Assembly: GCF_965638725.1 (NCBI RefSeq)
Contig: NC_134951.1
Coordinates: 6,347,618 to 6,411,617 of the forward strand
Source: Aptenodytes patagonicus
Taxonomy: Eukaryota > Chordata > Aves > Sphenisciformes > Spheniscidae
Direction of reading: 5' to 3'
DNA length: 64,000 bases
Both the position numbers and the translations under genes were made by a program. Shown here one piece after another: positions 11,401-23,800 of this stretch (position 1 is the first letter of the stretch; each line of letters opens with the position of its first letter). Under the pieces are notes generated by a model. The model saw only the letters and a program-made list of their open reading frames with translations, did not search any database and was not told the DNA's origin.

Positions 11401-13879
11401 GGACTTTGTAATCCAAATAAATAGAAACTCAGACCTGAATGCAAGGAGAGTTTGGAGACCAGTTCATAACTGAATTACAGAACATGGATGGATAATTGCT
11501 CTCTAAACTGGCTGAATCCAAGCTCAAAATCAAATATTCATCCTTGCACTTTATGGAAGCTGGGAATCAGAGCCAAGATTTGTTACTCCTCTGGCTTGGG
11601 TTAACACACCTCCTAAGCCATTTCAGTAGGGTGGGAAACCTTCTTCCTTTCCTATTTTGATAAACAGGCCTCTGTCCTCATCACCCTCCACATGATACCT
11701 CCAGAGGACAGGAGACAAGCAGTATCCCCAAAACTGGATCCAGTTGTGTCTCCATGGATGATGTTCTCTCCTTTCTGCCACCTTCTGAAAAGCTAGTGGT
11801 CATCTTTTCCAATATCCCCCTTTTTTACAAAGTTTCATATGAATAGATTGAATAAGGAAGGCACAGGACGTTTGAACTTCATTTCATCATCCAGCCCTTA
11901 TCTGCAATGTTGAACTCCTTCTGTTGATGCTGCCTTTGCTTTAAGGCTCCACAGGAGCCTTTACAGGACATTACTGTGAATCATTTTAGCCTAAATACTA
12001 GAGTTGGTTGGAAACTTTTAAACCATTTTTCATAGGAAAAACACAATTCCTAGTAACCAAAACACTACGGAAAAACATTGGTTTCAGTTAATCTCCTGGC
12101 TCAAAGTATGTTGAAAAAAGAAATTACTGAAAAGCTATATGGTGACATAAAAGAAAAATTAAGGTTATTGTTTTGAGAAAATTAGACTAAAGTTAAAAAA
12201 ATAATTGAAAACTGCTAAAATTAAAAGTTTCATAATTGGTGACATCCAATGTTTCATTTGGTGCAAATCAAATTTTAAAATATGAGTTTTAGTTTCTCAG
12301 GGTTTAGGGTTTTTTTTTAAATCTTGGGTGTTTGTACCTGTGTGCAAGGGGGCTGTAATATGGACCTACCCTAGGGCAACGCTACCAATTCTGCTTATAA
12401 CTACACCTCACAGGAAAGTACAGAGAAGGCTTCAATGGAAAGAAAAAATGGTCTCAGAGAAAATAAATCTATTTAGCTGGCATTTGGCAGTGCAATCCGT
12501 GCTGTCTCACATTGAGCAAAACTGCTATTGTCATAACATGCTGACTTTGGGGGCTTATTTCTATGCCTTGCCAGGAGGTCTAGCATCTTTTGAAGTCAGC
12601 CAGCTTTCTCTAATGTAGTAAAATTCATCACTAATCACAGATATGCATGTCCCGCTGGCATCTTTGATCTTCAGCTTTTCTATCCATTTTGCTCTCTCTG
12701 TTTATTGGTCATAATGACTTATGGCAGCTGTATGCTACATATTGTCCAAAACTCTTTAGCCGTCCAGCACATCATGGAAAGTTCCCAGGAAAGCTCCCTA
12801 GCTGAAAAGTAACAACTCTGCAACATAACTCTCAGCGCCATGTGCAGTAATTCATCAATAACACTTCTTCTGTAGAAACCAATGGACAGATCAGTTACAA
12901 GAGCAGAGCTGTAATGTGACCTGCCAGATAGATGAAGATCCCCACGGAGAATTCACTGACTGCACAAGAGAGAATAGAAACTCCTCTAGTGTTTCTGCAA
13001 AGAGGAAGAGCGCAGCGCCTGGATTAGTCTGGGCTGAGTATAAGAGAGTCCCTCTCCACTCCGCATCAGTCTGTTGCATAACCAGAGTTCCTAGAAATAA
13101 ATGAGAAACAAAACGAAACAAAATTATAAAAAAAAAGCCAGCTTTCCTTTAGGAATTCCAGTGACATATTAAAAGAAATAATTTACGCACGGCTGCTCCA
13201 TGCCTTAGGTTTGTCTGTGCAATTACTCTTCGTGCTGTGCTAACAAGAGGCTACTTTATAACAGGGGAGTCTAGCCAGGATACAGCCTGACATGTGCTTG
13301 CGGATCTTTCTGAACTAACGCCCAAGACCCACCTTTTGTTTTATTTGTGCATTCTCTGCCCAGTGTGCATGAATATTTTGCTGAAAAATCGTGCCAGTGT
13401 ATTGAGGTACTGCCTATTTTTATTACAAGTCTTCATTTTAGAGGACTTTACTTTTTTTTTTTCCACTTTTTTTTTACTTCTTTATTTCACATTGTCACAT
13501 CTTGAATTTTAACAGGTTTAGGCTGTGGCGTGGTGTGGCTGTGATGCCCAAGCCTACTTGGTAAGGAGATGCTTGCATTGATCCCAAAGTCATGAGTAAG
13601 AGAGGTATGTGGAGAAATGTAGGACTCCTTTCTAATACTTTTGTTCTCATAATTTCCCAGTCATGAGGCTGAACCCAGATATGCAGAAGGAAGTCATAGT
13701 TCATCTATCTTGTAGAATATTTTGAAGGAAACAATGTGATATTAGTATTTGTTAATGCAATGTACTTAGATCACAAAAGGCTTAAAAAGAAACTGAGATC
13801 TCTCCCACTTAATAACTGGCTAAAAAGATAGAGAATTAAGAGTCAATTTATGTAATAGAGGGAGGTCACATGAAGTTCC

Positions 13880-14250
13880 ACGCAGATAAGTGTTGTTCAA
13901 CGTATTCATAAAATCTGGGAAACAGTGACTCATGAAATAACAGAGTTTACAGACGATAGGATCTCATGACACTGAGTGATACTCATTGTTGATGAGATCT
14001 CATGGCACTGAAAGAAATTCAGTGTTGATAGATGCAAAGTAATGAATACGGGATAAAAATAACCCTAATTATACATATGTTACAATAGTCTTAATTACCT
14101 ATGACTGTTCACAGAGATAGTGGGTTTTGCGGACAGTTCTCTGAAAACATTAACGCAGTGCTCAACAGTCATCAAAAAGTCTGATAAAACACAAGGGATT
14201 ATTAGGAAAAGAACAGGGAACAAAACAGAAAACCTCTTTATCTCATAGTA
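13880..14250 (+). mobile_element. Ancient CR1 LINE, ORF2 3' region fragment
   Basis: Successive blocks align by eye with the reverse-transcriptase C-terminal part of old amniote CR1 elements. They are ATTCATAAAATCTGGGAAAC, GAGTTTACAGACGATAG, TCAGTGTTGATAGATGCAAA, GTTCTCTGAAAACATTAACG and TTATTAGGAAAAGAACAGGG. The frame is broken by stops and indels, so it is non-functional. Part of it is locally duplicated (13960-14029). The same region of the element recurs at 17440-18290, so these are two separate copies. Confidence 0.8.
13960..14029 (+). repeat. Imperfect 34-base tandem duplication inside CR1
   Basis: Two copies begin GATCTCATGACACTGAG and GATCTCATGGCACTGAA, and end CATTGTTGAT and CAGTGTTGAT. 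They lie at 13960-13993 and 13996-14029 with two bases between. Only one such segment is expected at this point of a CR1 element, so the duplication arose after insertion or in this copy. Confidence 0.75.
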
Positions 14251-17200
14251 GAAATCTGTGTTTATTCCTGTTTGTCTTGACTAAGGCATGCCTTCTAGAC
14301 AGACTTCCTTGGAAGAGTGCAAAAGAACTGGAAATTGTGCATAGATAGAAGTGAAGCGAATGCACTCTCTCACTGGCCAGTTCTGCCTCTCTTCTTCTGC
14401 TCTGGATTAACAGGACAACAGAGCTCCCTGGGCACAGTTCTGGACCAAAATTGGGCAGAGACACTAGAAAAAACAGGAGGTCTTAGGATGTTAACTCTGA
14501 TGCCCTCCTCCCCCAACACCTCTTGTTACCAGCAGCCTTTGTAGGACACGTTCCCATGCCATGCAACGTAGCCAGCTCCACCACAAGTGTAGGTCCCACA
14601 CTCAGTCACAACACCGGGATCCACAAGGTTTGGAATTTCAGCTGATAACATACATGACGTCTTCACTTACTTTCTGTCAGTATTTCTCCTGTGCTGGGAC
14701 CACAATATGCACCAATCACTCCACAGGACACAGCAGAAAAAAGCGACAAAATTTTGTGGCTACTGGATGTTATTATTCAGCAGACTGCCTGACCAATGTA
14801 AGACAGCTAAGGAACCTTCACTCTCCCCCCCAAAGCTGAATAATTTCTTGAGAAAGCAGAATATTTTATAAAATGAAGAGCAGGTACAGAATAGAATAGG
14901 ATTGCAGAGCCAGGGGAAAAGTGTAAAGGGGAAATGTGAGATTTAAAAAGAAAACTCTGAATGGGGAAAGCTGCTGAAAAACATTTGCCAGATGATGGAA
15001 CTAGTGGAAAGCAGATAAAGACTTTCATATAAACAAAAATGTTCACAAAAATGTTCACTATTTTTCCAATAGCCTTCATAGAAATCTTTTTCTCCCATAG
15101 ATAAAAATCGCCAGATTTTTCAAATTAGCACATTTCTTCCACTCTGCTCCTTGCCACGATTCTCCTTTATGCTGAATACGGTAGACACCGAGGGCTTGTT
15201 AGTGTAAAAAATACCTTCAATCAAAAATTTTGCTGACATTGGGTATAGAGAAATTTTTTCTTCATCCAGTTAATCATGTAGCTCTTGCGCCCAGACAAGG
15301 AAGACTGTGCACATATGTAAAACTTGCTTCCAATGAGTTCTTGCTTCCAACAAGTTTCGTGCTGGATTTGCCATATTGCCAGGGATTTATGGAAAATGCA
15401 TCAGGACTGCGTTAAAATCTAGAAGTAAAAGATGCTGCAGAAAAGGTACATTCCTAAAAATCTTTAACATATGGTGAGAGAGAGAGAGAGTAGGAGAGGG
15501 GAAATATATCAAAGCACTCTATGCAATGAGAGAAAAATGAAAGGGATGCTCTCTCAGGGATGCTTTAAACCCTTCAGGGATGAATGCCAAGACGAGAATT
15601 AACACTTGTGAGATCGTCTTTGGCACACTGCGCTTGTGGAAGAAATCTTCTTCAAGTGGATCTGGTACGAGTCTGGTAATGAGAAGGCTCATCAGGCCGC
15701 GACATGCCCAACATCAGTGAGAGCTCCCAAAGTTCTCAAGCAGGCTGTTAGCTTTGTGGCCACAACCCACCAGTGGAATTGGTGCTACTGTAGGGTCCCA
15801 ATCAGTGTGACCCCGCTGGCAGCGCCAGGCTGACCACGTGATCTTGGGCACCATCTTCTACTCTCTGGTGCAACCTGTCCTACCAGTGCAATCCTACAGA
15901 AGTAAGGGCAGTGTGCTAAGCCATCCGCCATCTCCAGCAGGGTCACGCTTGCAGCTTGCACAGATCACTCCAGAACAGATGGGACAGGTTTCTGCCTGCA
16001 TCCTGTGGCTCAGAGCAAGAGAGGACTATTCAGATTAACAGAAAATTTTGCAGTCAACATATTTCAACAATGATTTTCCTCCAGGGAAGCATGTGGTCCA
16101 GTTCAGGGAAATGAGAAAAAGAGCAATTTTTTTTCTTTAATTTTACATTTCAAGTAATAACAGTTTTCTGGCTTCTTGTGCAGGTCACTAACAACGCTCC
16201 CCAGTGAAAAAAGTTAGCAGTTCCCATGTCTCTGACTCACTTGACTGTAATACAACCTGAGGCAAAAAAGCTTTAAGACCTGATGTCCATTTGCACTATG
16301 GCCTCTTTTTGCTTTTCCAGTAGTATGAACTAGCCTTACTGCAGGCATCAATGCCAAAGCTTGCACATTATAAAGGGGTGAGAGTGTAAATAAGATCCAG
16401 CTTCATCAATGTGTATGTCACCACTGTGGGAAAGGACAGGAGAATATTGACTTTGGGTAAAAACAGCAAGACCTTTAAGGCAACAGAGGCAGAGAGGAGA
16501 ACTGGGAATAGGCAGAAATAAGTTAATGCCAAAGCAGAGCTAGAATGTGTGTGTTCCTGAGGGCATAGGACTGAAATCCTGATTTAAGATTAGCACAATA
16601 TAATATCAGTAGAGCATAAAGAGAGTGACTGGCTGACTGACAGCCCCAGAAAGGGGTCATTAATGGGGAGTCCTCATTCTATGGGGGGACTCACTGAGGC
16701 TCTGTAGGGAGGGCTCCAAGGTTTGGTACATTTCAGCATTTCTGTCAGTGAGCTTTGGAAGTAAATTTAACATTACTACTAAGAAAATGTGTTTAAGGAT
16801 CGGTGGAGGGCTAACTAAGAGGAGGACAGGAATATGACCAATAACTCAACTGATAAACCAGGTCAGTTCAGGGAAAATGCTCAAAAATGAGCCGAATATG
16901 AAAGCACGGGTTCAGGAACAAAGAATCCAGACGATATTTGCAAATGGGGATTGTCTCCTGTCCCAGGTAAAGGCTTCATTAAGATACTGCCTACAGGAAC
17001 TGCAGGTGTTTTGCTCCTGGGCAGGGAGTGATGGTGAATGTCATCATGCTCTCAATTTCAAATGTGGTTGGGATGGAAAGAGCTACATGCCACTGAGCAC
17101 CTGTGAGGAGTTATCCAGTCTGATTGCCTTTTATGCCTTGGTCTACCAGTGACATCAGGAATTGAAGCACTTTGCTCTGCTTAAGCTAAGTGCCAAGCTT

Positions 17201-17439
17201 TTCCACTTTCAGCATAGACACCCAGGAGGAAATGTAAGGCACAAGCGCTCAGCTCTGCTCTGGGCAAGCAACAGCAGAGCATGAAAAACTCTCAGTGAGA
17301 ACTGGAGGCCTTTCTCAGCCCAAGGCTTTTAGGAAAATAATCAGTCAAAGATCCTTGTATGGAAAATGGTAGGAGGAATGGATAATGCATATGAGGAAAT
17401 GGTAGGGATTTTCACTGGGGAGGAGGGTAACCAGCGAGA
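14251..17439. other. Unassigned non-coding sequence
   Basis: No recognisable gene. A GA-dinucleotide run lies at about 15476-15490. The stretch 15636-16038 is GC-richer than its flanks and holds two consecutive plus-strand open frames in different phases (about 65 codons each). Neither resembles a known protein. It could be an unrecognised decayed retrocopy. The region 16380-17400 may contain further worn CR1 sequence upstream of the next entry, but I could not match it with confidence. Confidence 0.5.
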
Positions 17440-18290
17440 GCCATAGAGACCTGCGATGGCAACAGATTCATAAATGATCCTGAAAAGGAAATTAATAGTG
17501 AGGTGGTCACATTCACTGATGACACAGCATTTCAGAACAGACAAGCTTGTCTGTGAAGAACTGCAGAAGGAGTTTATTACACTGAGAGACTTGGTGTTGA
17601 ACTAGCAGATGAAACTGAACACAAGTAAAGGCAGTGAAGCACAATGGGGAAAAAACACTCTAACTTCACATATAAAATGATGGGCTTGGAGCTGGCTATT
17701 ACCATTCAGAAATGAGATCAGAAATTAACCCCATTAGACAGCTCAGATGGCTGCTGAATTCTTAGTAACATACAAAAAAGTAAATTGAATGTTAGGAATT
17801 ATTAGGAGTAGAGAAACGTTATTACCTGACTCTGTTATAACAGTAATACAAATCCATGACACACCTGCATCTTGAATAGCGTGTGCAGTTCTTGAACAGA
17901 TTATAACAGATGAGAGGATGGTGGCAAGAAGGACCAAAGAATATGAGAAATCTTCAAACTTCGGCAACTGAGGGGAGATTTATATAGTTGTATAAAATGA
18001 GTGACGTGGAGAAAGTGAGTGGGCTTAATTGTTCCCTGTCTATTCCAATACAAAAATGATGGAATACCAAAGTTAGCAGTTGGCAAAACCAAAAGAAGAG
18101 GAGGTGTTTTTTTCAGAGGACACACAGCTAAGCTGTAGGACTTGCCAACAGGATGCTGTGGATGCTGAAAGTTCACATCAAGAAGAGATTGGACGATTTC
18201 ATGGAAAAGAAATCCCATTTGCATTACTAAAAAAAAAAGACAAGCAACTTCTTGAGCCATAAATTGTTGGATTTTGGAAGAGTAACCTGG
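17440..18290 (+). mobile_element. Ancient CR1 LINE, ORF2 3' end to near the 3' UTR
   Basis: This is the longest CR1 copy here. In order it shows AGATTCATAAATGATCCTGA, GTGAGGTGGTCACATTCACT, ACATATAAAATGATGGGCTT, TGTTAGGAATTATTAGGAG, CCTGCATCTTGAATAGCGTG and TATAAAATGAGTGACGTGGA. It ends near AAGAGATTGGACGATTTCAT. This order and spacing follow the end of the CR1 reverse-transcriptase frame and its downstream region. Many stops and indels show it is dead. It starts inside ORF2, as expected for 5' truncation. Confidence 0.85.
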
Positions 18291-18829
18291 GGAAGTGTCA
18301 GTATGTGCTTAGCACAGTCTGCTCTGCTTGCTCTCTGCCAGACCATGCTCTCCTAGTTCCTTATTCAAGAGAGGAACATTTGTACTTGAGCTCCTCCACA
18401 GCCTGGTGCTTAGAGATATTCCCAGGACATGGGAGATGAGGTTTAGTTCCCTCAAGCCGAGCACCCAGGTTTTCCATTTTCAAGGTATGCGCTTTGCCCC
18501 TTAAACTGCTGTGCCAAACGTGGGCACCAATCTCATATTTAACTGTTTTGGACTTCTCCAGCAGAGTATAGAAAGCTCACTGCTTAAACCTGGCGCGGTG
18601 CCACATGCCAGAACAGGCACTTCTGAGCATATGTGTGACTGAAGTTTTGAAGAAACTCCAAGACAAACACAGAGATGCCTTCAACGTTAGACGCCGAAGA
18701 ACCAATCCACTTGGAGTGAATTCCACCCCAAGAGCCCAAGCTGTTGAGCTGAGTGACAAGGAGACTGAAAGAGATGATATGATTGTAGCACATTAATACC
18801 TCTGAGTGAAGAAATACCAGATACTAAAA

Positions 18830-19110
18830 GGCTCTGTAGTCAAAAATGGAAAAGCACAACAAGACCTGAAAGCCAGGGAAATTCCAATTAGAAATAAGGT
18901 ACAAATTTCTAACAGTGATTGTGGTTAACCACTGGAACAAACTACCAAAGGGAAGTGGTGGATTCTCCATCTCTTAATGTCTTCAAACCAAAAGAGGATG
19001 TCTTCCTGGAAGACCTGATTTAGTGAAACACAATATATTGGGCTCAATGCAGGAGATTTGGATGTAATTCAAGGGCTTCAGATATTCCAAAACTCGAGTT
19101 AAATGATCTT
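18830..19110 (+). mobile_element. Ancient CR1 LINE 3' region
   Basis: GGTTAACCACTGGAACAAAC, GGAAGTGGTGGATTCTCCAT, the CTTCAAACCAAAAGAGGATG block and ATATTGGGCTCAATGCAGG follow the last coding segment and 3' UTR of an old CR1 group. The very end (the TGGTCCCTTCTGGCC-type tail) is missing here. A matching tail lies about 1.2 kb further on at 20268, so this copy may have been split or deleted. Confidence 0.8.
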
Positions 19111-20099
19111 ATTGTCCTTTCAGGCCTTTACCCTTACCAGCTTTAACTCCTGCAGGAGTCTGTTGTATGCAGAGGGACTACAGAGTGAGCTGAAGGGGCT
19201 AGGGTATAAACAGGGCTGGGTTTAGTAGCCCTTTTCCTCTAGGAAACTCTCCATAAAAATAGCTCAGAGAAAGTTAAGCTTTCAAAGGCCAACCTGTCAA
19301 AAAGTAATCGTAATAAAACACTTTAGAACATTACACTGGCAGGTCAGTTTATAGACATAGAAACGCAGTTAATATTCCTCTAATGCCCACAGCTCTAGAG
19401 CCATTTGTCCCCAACACTTTTACAGCGAACCAGAGAACTGTAATTTCATGTGCTGTATTAATTTCCAAAGCAAATGGGAAAAATACCAATGGCTTATACA
19501 TGGCTAGGAAACCACTTCCCACCTCTTGCTTTCAGTCCACTAACCAACACAAGTGCCTTCCCTCAAGAGCGTGGTGCCATAATTCACTTCTTCTCCGTCT
19601 CCTTATATATTTCACAGCAGTGCTCTGCTGGGTTTTTTCCATTACAGATGTCACCACAAAACATGTAGCTACCACCTTTCAAACCACACAAGAGCAGCAC
19701 CACCTATGAGTACCTCTTGTGCTCACCTTAGAGAAGGCTTCACACTGTTCAAGCTAAAGGATTTACTGTAATTATACCTATGGTAAAGATTTGTGATGAA
19801 TTATGCAATGCTTGTCTCTACAGATGAATCACGCCAATGGAACAGAAGGATGTGGGGTCAGAGTCAAGCTTGGAAATGGAAAATGCGTACTCCGGTGTTT
19901 TAAAACATTTAGGTTTATGCAGCCAAGATTTCAGAATTTCAAGTATTTTTTTTTAATCTTTGTTTAGGCCTGGATTTGGGGAGGAGATTGGTTTTGGTAT
20001 TTAGATTATTATTTTTGCTGTAACAGGATTATTCTTTTCAGTAACTGTTAAGTCACCACAAGCTTGTTGCCTTTTCTGTGCAGGAATCAGTTAAGCATC
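19111..20099. other. Unassigned non-coding sequence between CR1 pieces
   Basis: About 1 kb with no gene and no recognised repeat, lying between a CR1 body lacking its tail and a CR1 tail lacking its body. If those belong to one element, this interval plus the neighbouring MIR would be later or rearranged sequence. Confidence 0.45.
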
Positions 20100-20104
20100 A
20101 CAGA

Positions 20105-20203
20105 TAGGGAAATATTATTATAACCGGTTTACAGCCCATTTTGGCCAAGAATAGGACCAGGAATGCTGACTCTCAGTCACCTGCTTTTACAGCTAAGCTA
20201 ATA
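20105..20203 (-). mobile_element. MIR/CORE-SINE, diverged
   Basis: Read on the minus strand, this fits a MIR. On the plus strand it shows ATTATTATAACCGGTTTACA (the 3' tail and core end, reversed) and then AATAGGACCAGGAATGCTGA and CTCTCAGTCACCTGCT, which correspond to the reversed 5' half. The central CTCAGTTTCC core is largely deleted. MIR is an ancient tRNA-derived SINE shared across amniotes. Confidence 0.6.
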
Positions 20204-20228
20204 AATGAGGTAGAAAGCTAATAAATGA
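20195..20228 (+). repeat. Short tandem repeat, 20-base period, two copies
   Basis: AAGCTAATAAATGA occurs at 20195-20208 and again at 20215-20228, separated by GGTAGA. It lies just outside the MIR. Confidence 0.8.
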
Positions 20229-20267
20229 AGGCACTGTGTACATTAGCCCTCATATAACAGTACTTAT

Positions 20268-20345
20268 CCCATGCTTGTGTTATATGCAGGAGGTCAGAGG
20301 AGATGATCAGAGCAGTCCCTTCTGGCCACAAAGCCAACGAACCTA
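20268..20345 (+). mobile_element. Ancient CR1 3' terminal fragment
   Basis: TGTTATATGCAGGAGGTCAG, then GATGATCAGAGCAGTCCCTT and CTGGCCACAAAG, match the terminal 70-80 bases of the old amniote CR1 group. The final ATCTATGAA-like repeat is degraded to CAACGAACCTA. It may be the missing end of the copy at 18830-19110. Confidence 0.75.
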
Positions 20346-23300
20346 TTTTTAAACATGAAGCAACATTCAATAACCTGCATCAGCTTTGATTAACTGTTCT
20401 GCAAGATTGAAAGCAACACAAGCAGAACTAACGTGCACTGTGGGCAAAAAAGACATCAAAGCACAGCTCATGATGGCAAGGTTTTTAGTTCATAAATACT
20501 GGATGGGAATCTTGGCTGTACGGTTCATGCTGACCCTTTTGGAGCAGTTCATCATGTCCTCAGACCATTTTGGCTAGGGCTCTTACAGAAAGGCAGTGAC
20601 AACTGGGCACTGTAGCTTCCTTCAAGCCTTTAGCTAACCCCAGTCTCTACCTCTTAAATATATAAATACACATATATATAATCAGACACTATATATGAGC
20701 TGCTATTAAGCAACCAACTTTTTTAAACATGCAAACAAACTTAGTATAAGCTCCATAAAACAGCTCTGCTTTTTCTGGTATTGATTTTGCTTATTTTGAA
20801 GTTAAGCGTATCCATAAATATGCTCTATGGTCCCTTGAGGTAAGTCTCATAAGGTATATTAAAAAAAAAAAAGGAGGAGGAGGAATTTTTTGGCAGCAAT
20901 TACCATCTCAGATAACCTGCCTGGGGTTGGGAAAGTGTGCCAGCAATCTGCTCAGAAATAGCTTTCATTTGGGCTGTTTATTTTCATATGCTTTGTCTGA
21001 CACTTTACTGCTGTGGCTGGGTACTTAACTGTCAGCTTCCATTAAATGCTTTGTCAGCTGTTCCCACTCCAGGCAGAAACCAAAATTATCGTTCATCTCC
21101 CATTATTCATTAAAGTCAACCCACTGGCAGGAAGCGAGCAGGATGACAAAGGAAATCATCCTTGTGCCAAATGGTGAGATTTCTTCAAGCTCCTTTGCTC
21201 CAGTGCTCCTCCGGTTCCTTGTCCCTTCCTTCTCTTGGCTGCCCCAGTCACCTGCCTTGCTTGTGTGAAATGAGTGGGGACTTGAGGGCAGCTGTCCCAC
21301 TTTAAAGCAAAGCTGGGGGGACTGAACTCCTCTGCAGCAGCTCAGAAAATTTGGGATATTCTGAAAGAGAATAATGTGTTTGCTTCACATTAGTTTGGGC
21401 TATCACAGCATAATCATATGGGCGAGTACCCCTTCCTATGGCAAGATAGAGTATGAAATATACATGGGATGCTAATAAAATAGCTTTAGGAGTATCTATT
21501 ACATGATTTCTTGTTTTGCTGGTTTAGGGTGTGTGGATGGGTTAATTTTTAAAATTATTTAAACCAAGTTTTCCAAGTTCTGATATATAAAGAGGAAGAA
21601 AAAGGGGTTAAGCAATTCCAGAAAAGGCAAAACATGTCATTTCAGGTCAAGCGAAACATTTTAAGATGACCCAGACTGATCCTCCCTCTTCCAAATTTGG
21701 TCCTATCTAAACCAATGCTCCTGTCCCCCCAACACTTTAGTTCACCCTTTGAACCAGAGAATCCATTACATGTATTGCTCTAATTATGGTATGGTTTCTT
21801 TTAATAAGCAGATGTGGAACAGTATAATCGTAGCCCCAGGCGACTGAAATGGTAGACTCCAGTCTGGATCTGGACCTCACATAAATTTGCCCCGTGCCTT
21901 GCCAAGGTCCCAGACGTATGACGTCTCACACATTCCTGAAGGAGATCCCATGTTTTTTACCACTCTTTTTGGTTTCGCACCAAGCAGCTGCAGGGCCCTG
22001 CCAGGACTTCCAGCCACAGAGGTGGTGTGCACCACCAAGCTGGCCCAGCACAGGTAGAGCCAGTGTACAGCTCCCTGCCGACTACCCCCTGGTAAGAATT
22101 AGCAGACCTCATTAAAATTACCCAGTGGGCCTTTATTAAAAATTGAGACCCTATTGCTCAAGATTGCAAAGTGCTCGCCTCTAGTGCAACAACCCCCCCC
22201 CAACAAAAACAAATGTTCCTCAACAGAGGATCTCTATTGCTGTTCTTCTTCCCAAAGAAAAACATTCAGTCTTAACATATTTGTTCCCACTCGTGCTCCT
22301 GGGATTTTCAATGAAAGTCTTGAAGCTGTCCAAGTAGCTCATAAACTGGAGCCCCTTTCTGATTCAAGTGTGCCCTCCTGTTCAGATTTTGGGAAATGGG
22401 ATGATTAATTGATTTCCATCATCGGTCTCTCCATAAGTCACAAGCCAAGCCGCTATTTCAAGTTTCCATTGACAAAGATTTCATTATAAGAAGCCATAAT
22501 TTTTAACCAGTGCTGTGCAAACTTTTTAGTCTTCAACCTGAATTAGGCCCATATGTTTCAGAAAAAGGCGGTGGGAGCAAGTTGGGGGGGTGAAGTGGTG
22601 AGGAGAGGGGAAGGGAGCAACTGGTCTATCTCAGTGGCTGAACAAACTTCCACCCACATCACAGCATAAAGGGGCTCTGAATTGGTCGTCTTAACCCTTA
22701 TCTAAACAAAATAAATCAAAAATACAATTTTCCGATTGACACTGAAGGATTTGCTTTCTTAGCCAAAAAGCAATTTTAAACTCCCTTGCTGAGTAAGCTC
22801 TGCCCAGATACTGAACTCCACTGAGAGCTCCTGGAGTCCAAGGTGGTAGCGCTTAATTCGCCTTCTCATGTTCTGCTGCTGGGATAGAAATGCCCTCAAA
22901 TAGCACCTGCCACAGGATGCAGTTGAAACCACAGCTAAGTGTTGTATGTATACCTGACGACTGGGAGACCCTTCCTCCGGAGGGCTTGACAAGTCAGTTG
23001 AAAAGACAGGAAAAATGGGAGAAAGGCAGTGTTGCAATCCTTATTTCACAGAGTCAAACAGGCAAGGTGTATCTAGTAAATAAAACAGTGCTAAGCTATG
23101 AGCTCAAGAACCTGCCAAGATCATCTACATTGTTCAAAATGATAGCGTAGTCCATGGCAATGAGGAAGGGACTATTAGAAATAACCATTTTGTCATAGCC
23201 ACCTTGTTGAACTGGTTCTACCAGGGAGTGGGACGGACATGAAGATGCAAAGCACGTCAACCTGACCTGTTTTACTTAGCCACATAGACAGAGTCTTCAG

Positions 23301-23685
23301 CAGAGCAGAGGCCTCATCTCCGTCATAGCTCCAAATCAGAGATCTGGAGATAGGGAGATCTGGAGACTGAGCACCACCCCCTGCCATCACAAAGAACGTC
23401 CACTTGCACAACACTGTTGCTGCATCCCAAAATGACCTCTTCCCTGTCATCGCGTATGCTTGAGTCCTTTGGCAATGTCAGATCTGTTGTTGCCTAATGG
23501 GATGGGAACCCACTGGGTGACAGGGCTGGGGAACAGCAAGATCACTGGGAGGATGAACCAGAAATACCAAGGTGGTAGTTTAAGAAGTTAACACTAAGCT
23601 GTGTGACTGTGTGATACGGCTAAGACGAAAACTACAGGACATAGAGGTAGGAAATGATAAGTCTCTTTCAGTCTCTCGTTCTTCT
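20346..23685. other. Unassigned non-coding sequence
   Basis: No gene is recognised. The segment 20900-21080 is free of simple repeats and contains clustered TTTCATATGCTTTGTCTGA, TTAACTGTCAGC and TTAAATGCTTTGTCAGCTG motifs, including a repeated GCTTTGTC. It looks like possible conserved regulatory DNA, but this is an impression only. A nine-C run lies near 22192 and a G-rich patch at 22565-22620. Confidence 0.5.
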
Positions 23686-23800
23686 TGATTTGCAATATGG
23701 CCTTGGACAAATCACTGCAACTTGCTTTTGTCCCCTGCAAACCAGGGATAAATAACATCAACCTGCCTAAAATGTTCTCTGAGAGATGTAAACAGAAGCC
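23686..23800 (+). mobile_element. MIR/CORE-SINE
   Basis: ATATGGCCTTGGACAAATCA, CTGCAACTTGC, TGTCCCCTGCAAACCAGGGA and ATAAATAACATCAACCTGCC, followed by a TGTTCTCTGAGAGATG-like tail, track the MIR core and 3' part. The core CTCAGTTTCC motif is altered. The 5' end is uncertain. Confidence 0.7.

Larger units (their letters stand above)
7743..13879. other. Unassigned non-coding sequence with MIR-like traces
   Basis: Apart from the MIR-like pieces near 8.4 kb and the GC-richer patch at 8.08-8.33 kb (both listed separately), I see no gene or repeat family. The segment at 7790-7830 contains closely spaced TTAATTAA and CTAATGAG motifs of homeodomain-site type. A T-rich tract lies at 13451-13475. Open frames are short and unsupported. 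Confidence 0.55.

Noticed and set aside
13880..18290. Reverse-transcriptase-like sequence suggesting a retrovirus or an active LINE
   Set aside because: The motif order and tail belong to CR1 LINEs. Many stops and indels show the copies are dead, and no LTRs were seen.
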